A stretch of 64,000 bases of DNA from CAWFYI01 sp963820105 (GCA_963820105.1 CAWFYI010000001.1:434001-498000), one strand, 5' to 3'. Shown: positions 33,477-43,380, counted from the stretch's first letter. Notes: generated by a model not told the origin, from the letters alone. A program made the numbers and translations.

Positions 33477-34358
33477 ATGAAACGTGTTTCCTGGCGGCCG
33501 GTCGCGGTCATAAGCATAGTAATTGTCACTGTAGCGGTCTTCGGGTTTTACTTCGTCAAGCATCCGGAGGTCCGCCACCAGTTGTCACACATATCGCCCG
33601 GAGTACTTGCCGCCCTGCTGGCCCTGTATTTCCTGTCGATAGGCGCCCTGGCGTTGACGACCCTGGCCACGCTCCGACTTTGCCGTTTGCAGGTCGATGC
33701 CCGCGAAGGCTTCCTGCTTACCGCATATTCGGCGGTGGTCAACTTTTTCGGACCCTTGCAGAGCGGGCCGGCCTTTCGCGCAGTCTACCTAAAGAAGAAG
33801 TACCGCCTAGACCTGAAGATTTTCGCCATAGCCAGCTTCGGATACCTATTCTTCTGGGGAGTCTACAGCTGTTTATTCCTATTGTCCGGGCTGCTTAAGT
33901 GGTGGCTGGTGCCGCTGTCGCTGATTGGCGTGATAGTGACGCTTGCGGCCTTGCGCAGCCGGTGGATCGCCCCGCGGCTCAAGCAACTCGACCTGCATGG
34001 CTGGTACTACCTAGCGCTGGCCACGCTATTACAGGTGATTTTCATGATGCTGGTGTACTTCGTGGAGTTGCGGACGGTGGCGCCCGGAACCAGCTTCTCC
34101 CAGGCTGTCATTTATACCGGCGCGGCCAACCTGGCGCTTTTCGTCTCGCTGACGCCCGGCGCCATTGGTTTCCGCGAATCATTCCTGGTGTTTTCGCGCC
34201 ATCTGCACCACATCGGCAACAATACCATCGTCGCGGCCAATATCCTGGACCGGTCCGTATACGTCGTGCTCTTGCTTATCCTGGCACTGCTTATCTTCGC
34301 CACGCACGCCAAAGACCGCTTGAACGCGGGCCAGGGCGCCAAATCCGAAAGCAGATAG
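33477..34358 (+). CDS. UPF0104/LPG-synthase-TM-like membrane protein
   Basis: 293 residues, about seven helices, second member of this family in the window. The family features are FFGPLQSGPAFRAVYLKKKY near residue 85 and VSLTPGAIGFRESFLVF near 225. TAATAT ends 9 nt before the ATG, and the gene is divergent from the membrane glycosyltransferase. It probably contributes to lipid or lipid-linked sugar translocation; no catalytic domain is attached. The OmpR-type regulator downstream has its own promoter, so the two are probably separate units. Confidence 0.75.
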   Translation: MKRVSWRPVAVISIVIVTVAVFGFYFVKHPEVRHQLSHISPGVLAALLALYFLSIGALALTTLATLRLCRLQVDAREGFLLTAYSAVVNFFGPLQSGPAFRAVYLKKKYRLDLKIFAIASFGYLFFWGVYSCLFLLSGLLKWWLVPLSLIGVIVTLAALRSRWIAPRLKQLDLHGWYYLALATLLQVIFMMLVYFVELRTVAPGTSFSQAVIYTGAANLALFVSLTPGAIGFRESFLVFSRHLHHIGNNTIVAANILDRSVYVVLLLILALLIFATHAKDRLNAGQGAKSESR

Positions 34359-34407
34359 GCGTTAGTAAATTTCAGCTATTTCTCATCAGTAACCGTATAA
34401 TGTAGGC

Positions 34408-35088
34408 ATGCGTATCTTAGTAGTCGAAGATGACCGGAAGATCGCGAACGCCATAAAACGCGGCCTGGAACTGAAAGGTTTCGCCGTTGACGCGGTATAC
34501 GACGCCGACAGCGGCTTGGCCGGGGCGGGCGATCCGGATTACGACGTCATCGTGCTTGACAGAATGCTGCCTGGCAGCATGGACGGCGTGGCACTGTGCC
34601 GCAAGTTGCGCGAAGACGGCGTTTCCACGCCGGTATTAATGCTTACCGCGCGCGGAACTATCGGTGACAAAGTAGAAGGTCTGAACAGCGGCGCGGACGA
34701 TTACCTGGTAAAGCCTTTTTCGTTCGATGAGTTGACCGCCCGGGTACGAGCGCTGCTGCGCCGGCCGCCGGTCCAGGTCGGCACCAAGCTGAAGCTGGAA
34801 GATCTGACGCTGGATACCAACAATTATGAAGTCAAACGCGGCAACAAGATTATCAAACTGTCGCACAAGGAGTTCTCGCTGCTGGAATACATGATGCATC
34901 ACGCCGGCCAGGTCATCACCAAGGACATGATAATCAGCCATGTCTGGGATCAGGACGCCGATATCCTGCCAAACACCATTGAGGTCTACATCGGCTACCT
35001 GCGCAACAAGATCGACCGGCCTTTTCCCGGATCAAAGCCGCTCCTGCAAACCCAGCGCGGTTTCGGCTATAAATTGAGCGGGTCTTAA
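34408..35088 (+). CDS. OmpR/PhoB-family response regulator
   Basis: 226 residues. Receiver domain with VEDDRKIANAIKRGL, phospho-Asp in VIVLDRMLPGSMDG near 51, TAR near 82 and the Lys in DDYLVKPFSF near 102. Winged-helix output domain with LSHKEFSLLEYMMHHAGQV near 152, ISHVWDQDADILPNTIEVYI near 175 and QTQRGFGYKL at the end. The -10 TATAAT ends 6 nt before the ATG at 34408. It is paired with the histidine kinase 18 nt downstream. Targets are unknown; the cyo operon is the next neighbour. Confidence 0.93.
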   Translation: MRILVVEDDRKIANAIKRGLELKGFAVDAVYDADSGLAGAGDPDYDVIVLDRMLPGSMDGVALCRKLREDGVSTPVLMLTARGTIGDKVEGLNSGADDYLVKPFSFDELTARVRALLRRPPVQVGTKLKLEDLTLDTNNYEVKRGNKIIKLSHKEFSLLEYMMHHAGQVITKDMIISHVWDQDADILPNTIEVYIGYLRNKIDRPFPGSKPLLQTQRGFGYKLSGS

Positions 35089-35106
35089 AGAGCGGGGGCT
35101 TAAAGC

Positions 35107-36141
35107 ATGTTCCGTTCCGCTACCTTCAAGCTGACCATGTGGTACTTGGGCATAGTCATGGCCATAAGCCTGGTGTTCAGCGTCGTGCTGTACCGCGTGG
35201 CTACCAACGAGCTGGAATGGGGCCTAAACCGCGAGAGCAACAGAATCACACGTAAATTTCCGGTCTTCCAGGGCGACCCCTTGCTAAGGCCAGGTCCCGA
35301 CTACGACGACGCAAGTCATCGTATTCTGCTACGGCTGATAGGCTTCAACATCGTGGTGCTGGCCGGCGCGGGCCTGAGCAGCTACTGGCTGGCGCGCCGC
35401 ACGCTGGAGCCCATAGAAGAGGCCCACGAACACCAGAAACGCTTCACCGCGGACGTATCGCATGAACTGCGCACGCCTCTGACCGCACTGAGGATGGAGA
35501 GCGAGGTCGCGCTTATGAATAAGAAGGCCGGAGCGGGCGAACTGCGCAAAACAATCACCAGCAATCTGGAAGAAGCCGCCAAACTGGAAAACCTGCTTAA
35601 CAGCTTACTACGCCTGGCGCGGCTGGAGAGCGACGAATTGCGGCAGAACTTCACGCGCCTGAGCAGCAAAGACATCGCCGAAGAGGCATTGAATCAGGTG
35701 AAGCCGCTGGCAGCCGGTCGGCGCATGAAGCTGAAGAGCGACCTGCACGAGCTGCCGCTCTACGGCGACTCCGGCAGCTTGGTTCAGCTACTGGTCATTG
35801 TTCTGGATAACGCTATCAAGTACAGCCCGCGCGGTTCCTCGGTCAAAATGTCAGTCAGGAAGTCATCCGACCAGGCCGTCATAACGATAGAGGACCAGGG
35901 GAAGGGCATCGATCCCGTGTCCCTGGAGCACGCGTTCGACCGCTTCTACCGCGCCGACGAATCTCGCAGCAGGGCTGATGGCAGCTCCGACGGCCACGGG
36001 CTGGGACTGTCCATCGCCAAGATGATAGCTGACCTTCACGACAGCACCATAAACTTGAGCAGCCGCGTCGGCCACGGCACCACGGCCACCATATCGATCC
36101 CACTGGCCGCAGATGCAGATCAGGACAAGCCCGCTAGCTGA
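35107..36141 (+). CDS. membrane sensor histidine kinase
   Basis: 344 residues. Two membrane helices (LTMWYLGIVMAISLVFSVVL near 8-28 and IGFNIVVLAGAGLSSYWLA near 78-97) enclose a short extracytoplasmic loop of about 50 residues. A HAMP-like linker leads to the H box FTADVSHELRTPLTALRME near 117. The ATPase has N box VLDNAIKYSPRG, G1 IEDQGKGID and G2 GHGLGLSIAKMI. It is the partner of the upstream OmpR-type regulator. The gene end overlaps cyoE by 8 nt in convergent orientation. Confidence 0.93.
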   Translation: MFRSATFKLTMWYLGIVMAISLVFSVVLYRVATNELEWGLNRESNRITRKFPVFQGDPLLRPGPDYDDASHRILLRLIGFNIVVLAGAGLSSYWLARRTLEPIEEAHEHQKRFTADVSHELRTPLTALRMESEVALMNKKAGAGELRKTITSNLEEAAKLENLLNSLLRLARLESDELRQNFTRLSSKDIAEEALNQVKPLAAGRRMKLKSDLHELPLYGDSGSLVQLLVIVLDNAIKYSPRGSSVKMSVRKSSDQAVITIEDQGKGIDPVSLEHAFDRFYRADESRSRADGSSDGHGLGLSIAKMIADLHDSTINLSSRVGHGTTATISIPLAADADQDKPAS

Positions 36142-37015
36142 CCAATGCGTCTATAGCCGTTACCATGAACAGAACGGGCAGGAAGATCAACGAATACAGG
36201 AACATCCTTTTGGCCCACCGTTTGCCGCCAGCGGCCGAGAGCCCTTTAACGGCTAAAGACAGCCATATCGCCCCGTAGAGCCCGATAACGACCACGAAGA
36301 AACGGCTGACGTAACCCATGCCGTAAAGCAATATATCCGAGACCATGAACGCCGTTATGTAGGCTATGATCTGCAGTTCGGCGGCGCGCATGCCTTTAAC
36401 GGCCGGCAGGACGGGGATTTTCGCGGCCTGGTAATCCTTGAGCCGCCGCATCGCGATGGCATAGAAGTGCGGCATCTGCCAGCAGACCATGAGCAGGAAT
36501 AGCAGCACCGCGCCATTGTCGAACCGCCCGGTCGCGGCGGTATAGCCGGCTACGAGCGGCATGGAGCCGGATATGCTGCCTACCAGCGTGCCGTGCCACG
36601 ACCGGCGCTTGGCCCAGGCGTAGAACACGAGGTAATCTATAAAACCGATCGCCCCGATGATGAACGTCACACGGTTCGTGAAGACAGCCAGAGCTAAAAA
36701 TCCCGCCAGACCTAGCAGGGCCGCGAAAACCAGGGCACCACGCGCGGGAATGGCGTCGCTGGCCAGGGCCCGCCGCCGCGTCCTGGCCATGGCTTTGTCG
36801 ATGTCGCGGTCAGTGTAGTTGTTGATTACGCAGGCCGAAGCTATGACCAAGGCGATGGCGAGCGCCGTTTCGATCAATAACTCCGGTTTAACATCGCCCA
36901 GGCGGGCAGCTATGAAGAAGCCGGCGCTGGCCGCCAGTAGGTTGCCATAGATTATCCCGGGCTTGGTAAGCCAGTAATAAGCCTTTACTGCTGTGGTGGC
37001 GTTGGCGTTAGCCAC
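36134..37015 (-). CDS. cyoE: heme O synthase (protoheme IX farnesyltransferase)
   Basis: 293 residues, UbiA-type prenyltransferase with about nine helices. The first Asp-rich motif is NNYTDRDIDKAMARTRRRAL near residue 65, and YAWAKRRSWHGTLVGSISGSMP near 130 is typical of CyoE/CtaB. It farnesylates heme B to heme O, the prosthetic group of the bo-type oxidase encoded upstream. The start is a GTG at 37015, one base after the cyoD stop, so the five genes form one operon in the order A-B-C-D-E. Confidence 0.93.
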   Translation of the reverse strand: MANANATTAVKAYYWLTKPGIIYGNLLAASAGFFIAARLGDVKPELLIETALAIALVIASACVINNYTDRDIDKAMARTRRRALASDAIPARGALVFAALLGLAGFLALAVFTNRVTFIIGAIGFIDYLVFYAWAKRRSWHGTLVGSISGSMPLVAGYTAATGRFDNGAVLLFLLMVCWQMPHFYAIAMRRLKDYQAAKIPVLPAVKGMRAAELQIIAYITAFMVSDILLYGMGYVSRFFVVVIGLYGAIWLSLAVKGLSAAGGKRWAKRMFLYSLIFLPVLFMVTAIDALVS

Positions 37016-37016
37016 G

Positions 37017-37418
37017 CTACAGATCGCCCTGACTCTTCAGATACTCTCTAATCATCGTCGGCGAAGACATCATCCTATAGTTCAGGTTCGACATTATCCA
37101 GAGACTGCCGATAACCAGTATCAGCACCACGATCAGGGCCAGAGCGAAAGCCATGGCGTTCCAGCGCGGCTTGGATTCACGGCCCAGGTGCAGGAAGAAG
37201 ACCATCTGTACGAAAAGCTGTACGACGGCCAGGGCGGGCAGGACCGCCATCATGAAGTTATCGGAAGGGTACTCGTGGCGATGCGCGACATGTATGTGAA
37301 CCAGCAGGAAAGCCACGAGAGTCAGGGCCACGGATATAACAAACCCCGTTATATAAGCAGCCTTACTGCCGCGTGCGGCATCATGGCTGGAAGCTACGAC
37401 CTTGTGCCCGCCGTTCAT
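37017..37418 (-). CDS. cyoD: cytochrome bo quinol oxidase subunit IV
   Basis: 133 residues from the ATG at 37418, which overlaps the cyoC stop by 4 nt (ATGA); a longer in-frame extension is rejected. Three membrane helices (AYITGFVISVALTLVAFLLV, MAVLPALAVVQLFVQMVFFL, AFALALIVVLILVIGSLWIM) with the conserved FFLHLG between the second and third. It is an assembly and stability subunit of the oxidase, with no cofactor. Confidence 0.9.
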   Translation of the reverse strand: MNGGHKVVASSHDAARGSKAAYITGFVISVALTLVAFLLVHIHVAHRHEYPSDNFMMAVLPALAVVQLFVQMVFFLHLGRESKPRWNAMAFALALIVVLILVIGSLWIMSNLNYRMMSSPTMIREYLKSQGDL

Positions 37419-38026
37419 CCTGCTATCCCCATTAAGTAAACGATAGTAAAGATGAATATCCAGATTATGTCCAGGAAGTGCCAGAACATGCTCAGCATGG
37501 TCAGGCGGCGCACCACGGGCGTGCTTAGGCCGCGCTTCCATACCTGGCGCAGCAGAGTTGCCATCCAGAGCAGGCCGACCGTGATGTGCAGCCCGTGCGT
37601 GCCTACGAGCGTGAAGAAGCCCGACAGGAAGCCGCTGCGCCGCCAGCTGTTACCCTCTGCAGCCAAGTGATGGAACTCGTTCAGTTCCAATCCAAGGAAG
37701 GCGGCGCCCAGCACGAAGGTCAGCGCGAACCACAACAGCACTTGGCGCTTCTGCCCGGCCCGGGCGGCGAGCATGCCCAGCCCGCAGACAAAGCTGCTGG
37801 TCAGCAGTATCAAGGTCTCGGCCAGTACGAAGTTCAGGCTGAATATCTGCTCCCCGCCCGGCCCGCCGAAAGTATTCATCCTCAGCACCACGAACGTGGC
37901 GAACAGACTGGCGAACAGCACGCAATCCGTCATCAGATATATCCAGAAGCCCAGCAGGGACTTGGAATCGCCCTCCATATCGCTCCCGTGGGCCTTGCGG
38001 CTTATTGCCAGCTCAGCTTCGCTCAT
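37415..38026 (-). CDS. cyoC: cytochrome bo quinol oxidase subunit III
   Basis: 203 residues with five helices, as usual for CyoC-type subunits, which lack the first two helices of mitochondrial subunit III. GFWIYLMTDCVLFASLFATF near residue 28, ILLTSSFVCGLGMLAARAGQ near 75, GTHGLHITVGLLWMATLLRQ near 140 and MFWHFLDIIWIFIFTIVYL at the end are all family hallmarks. It overlaps cyoB and cyoD by 4 nt each. Confidence 0.93.
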   Translation of the reverse strand: MSEAELAISRKAHGSDMEGDSKSLLGFWIYLMTDCVLFASLFATFVVLRMNTFGGPGGEQIFSLNFVLAETLILLTSSFVCGLGMLAARAGQKRQVLLWFALTFVLGAAFLGLELNEFHHLAAEGNSWRRSGFLSGFFTLVGTHGLHITVGLLWMATLLRQVWKRGLSTPVVRRLTMLSMFWHFLDIIWIFIFTIVYLMGIAG

Positions 38027-40010
38027 GACAGCGTCTCCTTTCCGGCGGTTTCCAGTTTGGCAACCCTTGAGGCCGTTATCACGCGCGTGGAATCATCGCC
38101 GGACGTCCGGATGATGGCGGTCATGATGACGCCGACCAGGCCGAGTGCGGCCAGCCACCATATGTGCCAGACCATGGCAAAACCGAATACCAGCGCGGCT
38201 CGCGGCGATGAATAGCGCCAGAGGCGTGTTCTTCGGTACCGATATGGCTTCGTAGTGCTGCTTATCCGGCTCCGCCATGCCTTTTTTCCGCTTCTTCGCG
38301 GCCCAGAAGGCGTCGCGTTCAGAACCGTCCGGCAACAGGGCGAAGTTATACTCCGGCGGCGGCGAAGCCGCGGACCATTCCAGAGTCCGCCCGTTCCAGG
38401 GGTCGGCGCCGGCCCGGTTCTCGTCACGTTTCCATACGCTGTAACCCAGCTGCAGTAGCTGGAAGCCGATTCCCAAAGCCGATGATGGCGACGCCGATGC
38501 CGGCCACGATGAACAGCGGCTGCCAGCCCAGCGAAGGGTCGTAGTGGTCCAGCCGCCTGGTAGCCCCCATCAGTCCTAAGAAGTAAAGCGGCACGAAAGC
38601 CAGAATAAAGCCGACCAGCCAGCACCAGAAAGCATACTTGCCCAGGCGTTCATTAAGCATGAAGCCGAACATTTTCGGGAACCAGTAGGTCAGACCGGCG
38701 AAGTAACCGAACAACACGCCGCTGACGATCATGGTATGGAAATGCGCCACCAGGAACAGACTGTTATGCAGCTGGAAGTCGGCCGGCGGTACGGCCAGCA
38801 GCACGCCGGCCACGCCGCCGATGGTGAACAGCACTATAAAGCCCAGGAACCAGAGCATCGGCGTAGCGAACTTTATACGCCCGCGGTACATGGTAAACAG
38901 CCAGTTGAAGACTTTGACGCCCGTGGGCACGGCGATAATCATGGTCATGATGCCGAAGAAGGCGTTCACGTCCGCGCCGGCGCCCATGGTGAAGAAGTGG
39001 TGTAGCCAGACCAGGAACGACAACAGCACGATGCCCCAGATGGCCAGCACCATTGACGTGTAGCCGAACAGCTTTTTCCGCGAAAACGTCGCAACTACCT
39101 CTGAAAACACTCCGAATGCCGGCAATATCAGAATATATACCTCGGGATGACCCCAGGCCCAGATCAGGTTGACGTACATCATGGCGTTGCCTCCGCCGCC
39201 TGCCGTGAAAAAGTGCATGCCCAGCGTCCTATCCAGCGCCAGCATGGTCAGCGTGGCCGTCAGAATGGGAAAGGCGAAGATGACCAGGCTCATGGCACCC
39301 AGCACGCTCCAGACGAACATCGGCATCTTCATCAGCCCCATGCCCGCCGCGCGCATCTTCAATATGGTCACGATGAAGTTTATACCCGATACCAGGCTGC
39401 CGATGCCGGCAATCTGCAGGCTCCAGATCCAGTAATCCACGCCCACGCCGGGACTGTAGCGAAGCTCGGAGAGCGGCGGATAAGCCAGCCAGCCTGCGGG
39501 TGAGAATTCGCCGATGATAAGCGACAAATTGACCAGAGCCATGCCTGCGACGAACAGCCAGAAGCTCATTGCGTTCAGAAAGGGGAAGGCGACGTCGCGC
39601 GAGCCGATCAGAAGCGGCACGGCTATGTTGATAAGCCCGAACATCAGACCCATGGCCGCGAAGAATATCATTATTGTGCCGTGCGCGCTGAACACCTGCT
39701 GGAAGTGGCTCGGGTCAATGATGCCATGGTGCGAGCCCACGGAGGTGGCCTGCTGGGTGCGTATCATCAGTGCGTCAGCCGCGCCCCGAAGCAGCATCAC
39801 AAGTGCCACCACGATATACATCACGCCTATGCGTTTGGGGTCAAGCGTAGTCAGCCATTCGTTCCACAGCCATTTCCAGCGCTTGAAATAGGTCAGGGCG
39901 GCTACCACCAGCACAAGTGCGCCTACCATAGACAGCACGCCGCCGAGCGTAATCGGGTCGGTCGGTATGGCATGTATGCTCAGGCGGCCCAACGCGTTCG
40001 AGAACATCAT
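38023..40010 (-). CDS. cyoB: cytochrome bo quinol oxidase subunit I, read in three frames
   Basis: The heme-copper oxidase core spans about 662 residues, the normal CyoB length, but needs two frame corrections. Frame 1 carries the ligand regions: HGTIMIFFAAMGLMFGLIN near 110, WAWGHPEVYILILPAFGV (Cu-B His and the cross-linked Tyr), VWLHHFFTMGAG (two Cu-B His) and VAHFHTMIVSGVLFG (two heme His). An extra A near 38474 shifts to IGFQLLQLGYSVWK, and an extra base near 38208 shifts to LVFGFAMVWHIWW. Both shifts lie after all metal ligands, so a truncated protein would keep the active site. Either these are sequence errors or the gene is decaying. Confidence 0.88.
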
Positions 40011-40954
40011 CAGTAGCCCTCCTTGCCGGGCGGCAACACCACCCTATGCGCCTGGCCCTGGTCTGTGGTCGGCACCAGATATTTCACCACCTGGTCGTCG
40101 AACAGGCCGTCTTTGACCTGCGAATAATACCTGACCTGACTCTCGCCGGGCTTGGCCAGCGTGGCATAAGCCGCTGTACTCAGATTGTCCGAAGAATTCC
40201 TGGCTCGGCTCACCCAGGCGTTGAAATCCGCCTGCGAGCCGGATCTGGCCACGAACGTCATACGCGCGAAGCCGTCGCCGCTTATATTGGCTGACCAGCC
40301 GTTGAAGTCGCCCGTGCGATCCGCCAGCAGGTGCAGCTGTGTGGTCATGCCGGGCATGGCGTAGATCTGCCCGCCAAGCTGGGGTATCCACAGCGAGTTC
40401 ATCGGCGCGTCGGAGGTTATCTCAAAATCCAGGGGCGTGCCGGCGGGAAACTGGAAGAAGTTGACCGAAGCCACGTGCTGATCCGGATAGATGAATAGCC
40501 ACTTCCACTGCATGGCTATCACCTGTATCTTCAGCGGCTTGGTTTTCGAAGCTATGGCCCGGTATGGATCCAGCGTATGGCTGCTGTTCCAGGTGACAAC
40601 CGACAGGATGGTTATCAGTACGGTCGGTATCAGCCACCAGACCGCTTCCGCGTAGCGGTTGCCGGCCAGCTCCGGACTGTACTTGACCTTCTTCTTACTG
40701 CCTTCGCGGTATCGCCATGCAAAGCTGAAGAGCATAATGTAGACCGGAATGACCACGATCAGCGACAGCGCTAGCGCGAATACTATAAGATTACGCTCCT
40801 GGCCGCCGATGGTTCCGGCCGGTTCCAGAACAGGGATATTGGCGTGCTTGAGGTAGCCAACAATTACCGTCAACGCAGTAAGCGCTAACAGCCCGAAAAT
40901 AGTAAATTTAAGCTTTTTGTGCAACCTCAAACCCCATCGTGAACTTAAGCCCAT
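40010..40954 (-). CDS. cyoA: cytochrome bo quinol oxidase subunit II
   Basis: 314 residues. An N-terminal helix (FTIFGLLALTALTVIVGYL), a second and a third helix (IVFALALSLIVVIPVYIMLF, WWLIPTVLITILSVVTW), then a cupredoxin domain with VIAMQWKWLFIYPDQHVA near residue 145 and NSLWIPQLGGQIYAMPGM near 190. The C-x3-C and other ligands of a Cu-A centre are absent, so it accepts electrons from quinol and not cytochrome c. No lipobox Cys is found at the N-terminus. First gene of the operon; it shares one base with cyoB. Confidence 0.93.
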   Translation of the reverse strand: MGLSSRWGLRLHKKLKFTIFGLLALTALTVIVGYLKHANIPVLEPAGTIGGQERNLIVFALALSLIVVIPVYIMLFSFAWRYREGSKKKVKYSPELAGNRYAEAVWWLIPTVLITILSVVTWNSSHTLDPYRAIASKTKPLKIQVIAMQWKWLFIYPDQHVASVNFFQFPAGTPLDFEITSDAPMNSLWIPQLGGQIYAMPGMTTQLHLLADRTGDFNGWSANISGDGFARMTFVARSGSQADFNAWVSRARNSSDNLSTAAYATLAKPGESQVRYYSQVKDGLFDDQVVKYLVPTTDQGQAHRVVLPPGKEGY

Positions 40955-40990
40955 TGTATCACCGCCCGACCGTTAGGGTACAATGAGTTA

Positions 40991-41245
40991 ATGGTTGTTT
41001 TGCTTCACATCGTCGTTGCCTTGAGCAGCATCGTTTACACCACCTACCTCTACCTACGCCCGTCCAAACGCAAATTCTACGCCGCTTACGGTTTGATAGC
41101 GGCTACCTTGGCCAGCGGCACCTACCTGGTCGTCAGCACCCACTCGCCGCTGTTATCATCGTGCGCTACCGGCCTGATTTACCTTGGTGTCGTATCGGCA
41201 GGCATAGCGACTGCTGTAAGACGCCTGTCAAGCAAGACAGACTAG
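40991..41245 (+). CDS. small membrane protein divergent from cyoA
   Basis: 84 residues with three hydrophobic segments (VLLHIVVALSSIVYTTYLYL, FYAAYGLIAATLASGTYLVV, LSSCATGLIYLGVVSAGIA). It is not recognised. TACAAT ends 6 nt before the ATG. A role next to the oxidase is possible because it shares the 36-nt divergent spacer with cyoA, but nothing in the sequence proves it. Its stop overlaps the large orphan gene by 4 nt. Confidence 0.6.
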   Translation: MVVLLHIVVALSSIVYTTYLYLRPSKRKFYAAYGLIAATLASGTYLVVSTHSPLLSSCATGLIYLGVVSAGIATAVRRLSSKTD

Positions 41246-43380
41246 GCCTCTACTGTCATTAGGTCGAATAACTTGCTCTGTACCTTATATAAGTGGTAGT
41301 CACCGCTCTTTTCACCGCGATGGATAACTCGTTGTGCACCAACTGCGCGAGCTTCCTCCTTGCTGAGCGCCAGTACTTCCAGCCAGGTACCGGGGCATAA
41401 TTTTTCCGACACTATATACGTAGCGTTACCTTCTACCGGCGATTCAGCTACAGCATACGTGTTGCCGCCAGCTTGTATGGCAACCACAAAATAGGGCGGA
41501 GCATTGCCCAGATCACCTGTTTTCGAGCGATACATTACACCGCCATTTAATTCCCGAAGCCTCACAAGAGTGAACAGCCTATCCCAATCGATACCGGAAG
41601 TCGCCTCGCCGGACAACCCGCTTTCCTCAACGACGCGTTTTACGTCCTCTTTAGTAGCCCTAGGAGGTAAGATAACCTCGTCGAGCTGTCTAGCAATCTC
41701 GTCCAGTGCATTTTGTGATTCCAGCGGCTTTATGTCAACAACCTCCTCCGATTCCAGGCCGCTGGACTCGTCGGGTGTTGCGACTTCGACCTGCACTCTG
41801 GATTCCTCTTCTATGTCGTCTCTGGGCAAGAACAGCAACTTCCTGATCTGCTCTGCGGTCTCAGGGCCGCCCGGCCAATAATTGCTTACCATAAATTCAA
41901 CCGTCGGCCAATCTTCCTTGATCGACTCGACCAGTTCGCCGAGCGCCCCGGCACTGGGAATTTCCACATTGAGAAGATTGAGCAAGGCTTGACTGCGCCG
42001 TCCGCCCGGTTCGTTAAGTAAGGCATCGATAGTCATCGCTGTCCTAGCATCCTCCTTAACAGCGGCTTCAAGCTTGTCTTTGGCTGTAGCCAGATCACCG
42101 CTGCCAGCAGTTATGAATGAACGCAGAAATTCAACGTCAGAGATATACCTGCGGGCCTCTTCTTTTGAGCGGCCGACTACTATATCTTGACTGTCTTCGT
42201 TCGTCGCGCCCCTGACAAGTATGGAACGCGCCTCGTCCAACTTGCGGCGCTTGATCTCGTTCGTGCTGAGCAAGGGCGACTGATCGGCATGAACACGGCT
42301 TAAGTAGCTTTCGACTTTGACCGCATATTTTCCGAGCAGAGTGGTCCTTTCGTCGGGTTCAGGCTCAAATTCGGGCGATTTACCGTCCGTATGCCCAACA
42401 GTGTTAAACAGCCTAGTTTCGCTGAAGGGTGGACGTGCAAAATCAACAGGTTGGCCACCATTCAGGCTGAGCTGTCTTGTGAATAGCATGGGAAGCCAGG
42501 CCGCGGCGCTTAGCTGGTTCAAGGCAATGACTTCGTCGTAGCCTTCAACGAATCTGATTATATTTGACCGTACCACATCGTTCAGCCCCTTACCATGTGC
42601 GACTTTCAAAGCTAGTTCAGCTACCTCTTGACTCCCTTCGCGCTGCGTAACAACCTGCTGCACTCTGCTAGCAATGGCCGAGCTAGACACCATATGCATC
42701 CTGCCGAGGAGATCTAGGGCCTCCTTGGTCTGCTCGTGGTCGCCGTATGCCATACAAGCGCTCAATAGCGTAGCCGTCAAACTCATATTCTCAATCACAC
42801 TTACCACGCTGGACGATTCCGCTATCTTTATCAAATCCTTAAGGTTCTCCGGTGTGTTAAGCGCCAGCCTTCCTTCTACTGCGTCCGCCCCTTCCTCAAA
42901 CGGTTGCGGAGCAATACAGTCCGTTGTTTTGACCTTGTCTGGATTCCAATGGGCAGCCGCTTCAGGGTCTTCAAACAGACTGCCGAAGTATTCAATCTCC
43001 TTAGGGGACGCGCTGTAGATGGCCCTGGCCAGTTCAGAGAATTCACCTTCGATCTTCGGCATCTCGTCCTTACCGAATCTCTCGTCCTCCATCCTGCGCA
43101 AGCGTTCTTTCGCCGTTACCCTGTGAGCTCCACGCATTTTATACAGTTGCGCCGTACCACGCAGGCCAAGTTCTATGTTTTTTGCCATGTGCCTTATGGC
43201 ATAACGCGTGTTTTCCATATCGGCCTGGGGGCGTTCAAGCTCGTCTATAAGCAGCGCGGGTAGCCTTAAGGCCGTCTCAAGGTCTTCATTAGGGACTACG
43301 GGCACCCACTTTTCGCCACGCCTTTGATTTTCAAACGGGGCAGGCATACTGCTATCGCTCAATCTGAATTCTGCGCTCAT
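41242..43380 (-). CDS. large orphan protein (712 residues)
   Basis: No recognised family, no signal peptide and no membrane segment. The N-terminal 300 residues are helical and charged. A middle part (about 330-540) has Asp/Glu-rich helices. A low-complexity acidic linker near 545-575 leads to a compact C-terminal domain at about 600-712, with PYFVVAIQAGGNTYAVAESP, ATYIVSEKLCPGTWLEVL and KVQSKLFDLM. That last domain looks like a small beta-rich sensor or binding module. The frame is intact and codon use matches the chromosome, so it is a real gene. It lies between cyoA and the lactate-type dehydrogenase. Confidence 0.65.
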   Translation of the reverse strand: MSAEFRLSDSSMPAPFENQRRGEKWVPVVPNEDLETALRLPALLIDELERPQADMENTRYAIRHMAKNIELGLRGTAQLYKMRGAHRVTAKERLRRMEDERFGKDEMPKIEGEFSELARAIYSASPKEIEYFGSLFEDPEAAAHWNPDKVKTTDCIAPQPFEEGADAVEGRLALNTPENLKDLIKIAESSSVVSVIENMSLTATLLSACMAYGDHEQTKEALDLLGRMHMVSSSAIASRVQQVVTQREGSQEVAELALKVAHGKGLNDVVRSNIIRFVEGYDEVIALNQLSAAAWLPMLFTRQLSLNGGQPVDFARPPFSETRLFNTVGHTDGKSPEFEPEPDERTTLLGKYAVKVESYLSRVHADQSPLLSTNEIKRRKLDEARSILVRGATNEDSQDIVVGRSKEEARRYISDVEFLRSFITAGSGDLATAKDKLEAAVKEDARTAMTIDALLNEPGGRRSQALLNLLNVEIPSAGALGELVESIKEDWPTVEFMVSNYWPGGPETAEQIRKLLFLPRDDIEEESRVQVEVATPDESSGLESEEVVDIKPLESQNALDEIARQLDEVILPPRATKEDVKRVVEESGLSGEATSGIDWDRLFTLVRLRELNGGVMYRSKTGDLGNAPPYFVVAIQAGGNTYAVAESPVEGNATYIVSEKLCPGTWLEVLALSKEEARAVGAQRVIHRGEKSGDYHLYKVQSKLFDLMTVEA

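Noticed and set aside
34112..34342. Small minus-strand open frame inside the UPF0104 gene
   Set aside because: It is embedded in conserved membrane-protein coding sequence and has no ribosome site or composition of its own.
40010..40954. Cytochrome c oxidase subunit II
   Set aside because: The Cu-A ligand motif is absent and the operon includes cyoE with a CyoD-type subunit, so it is a quinol oxidase.
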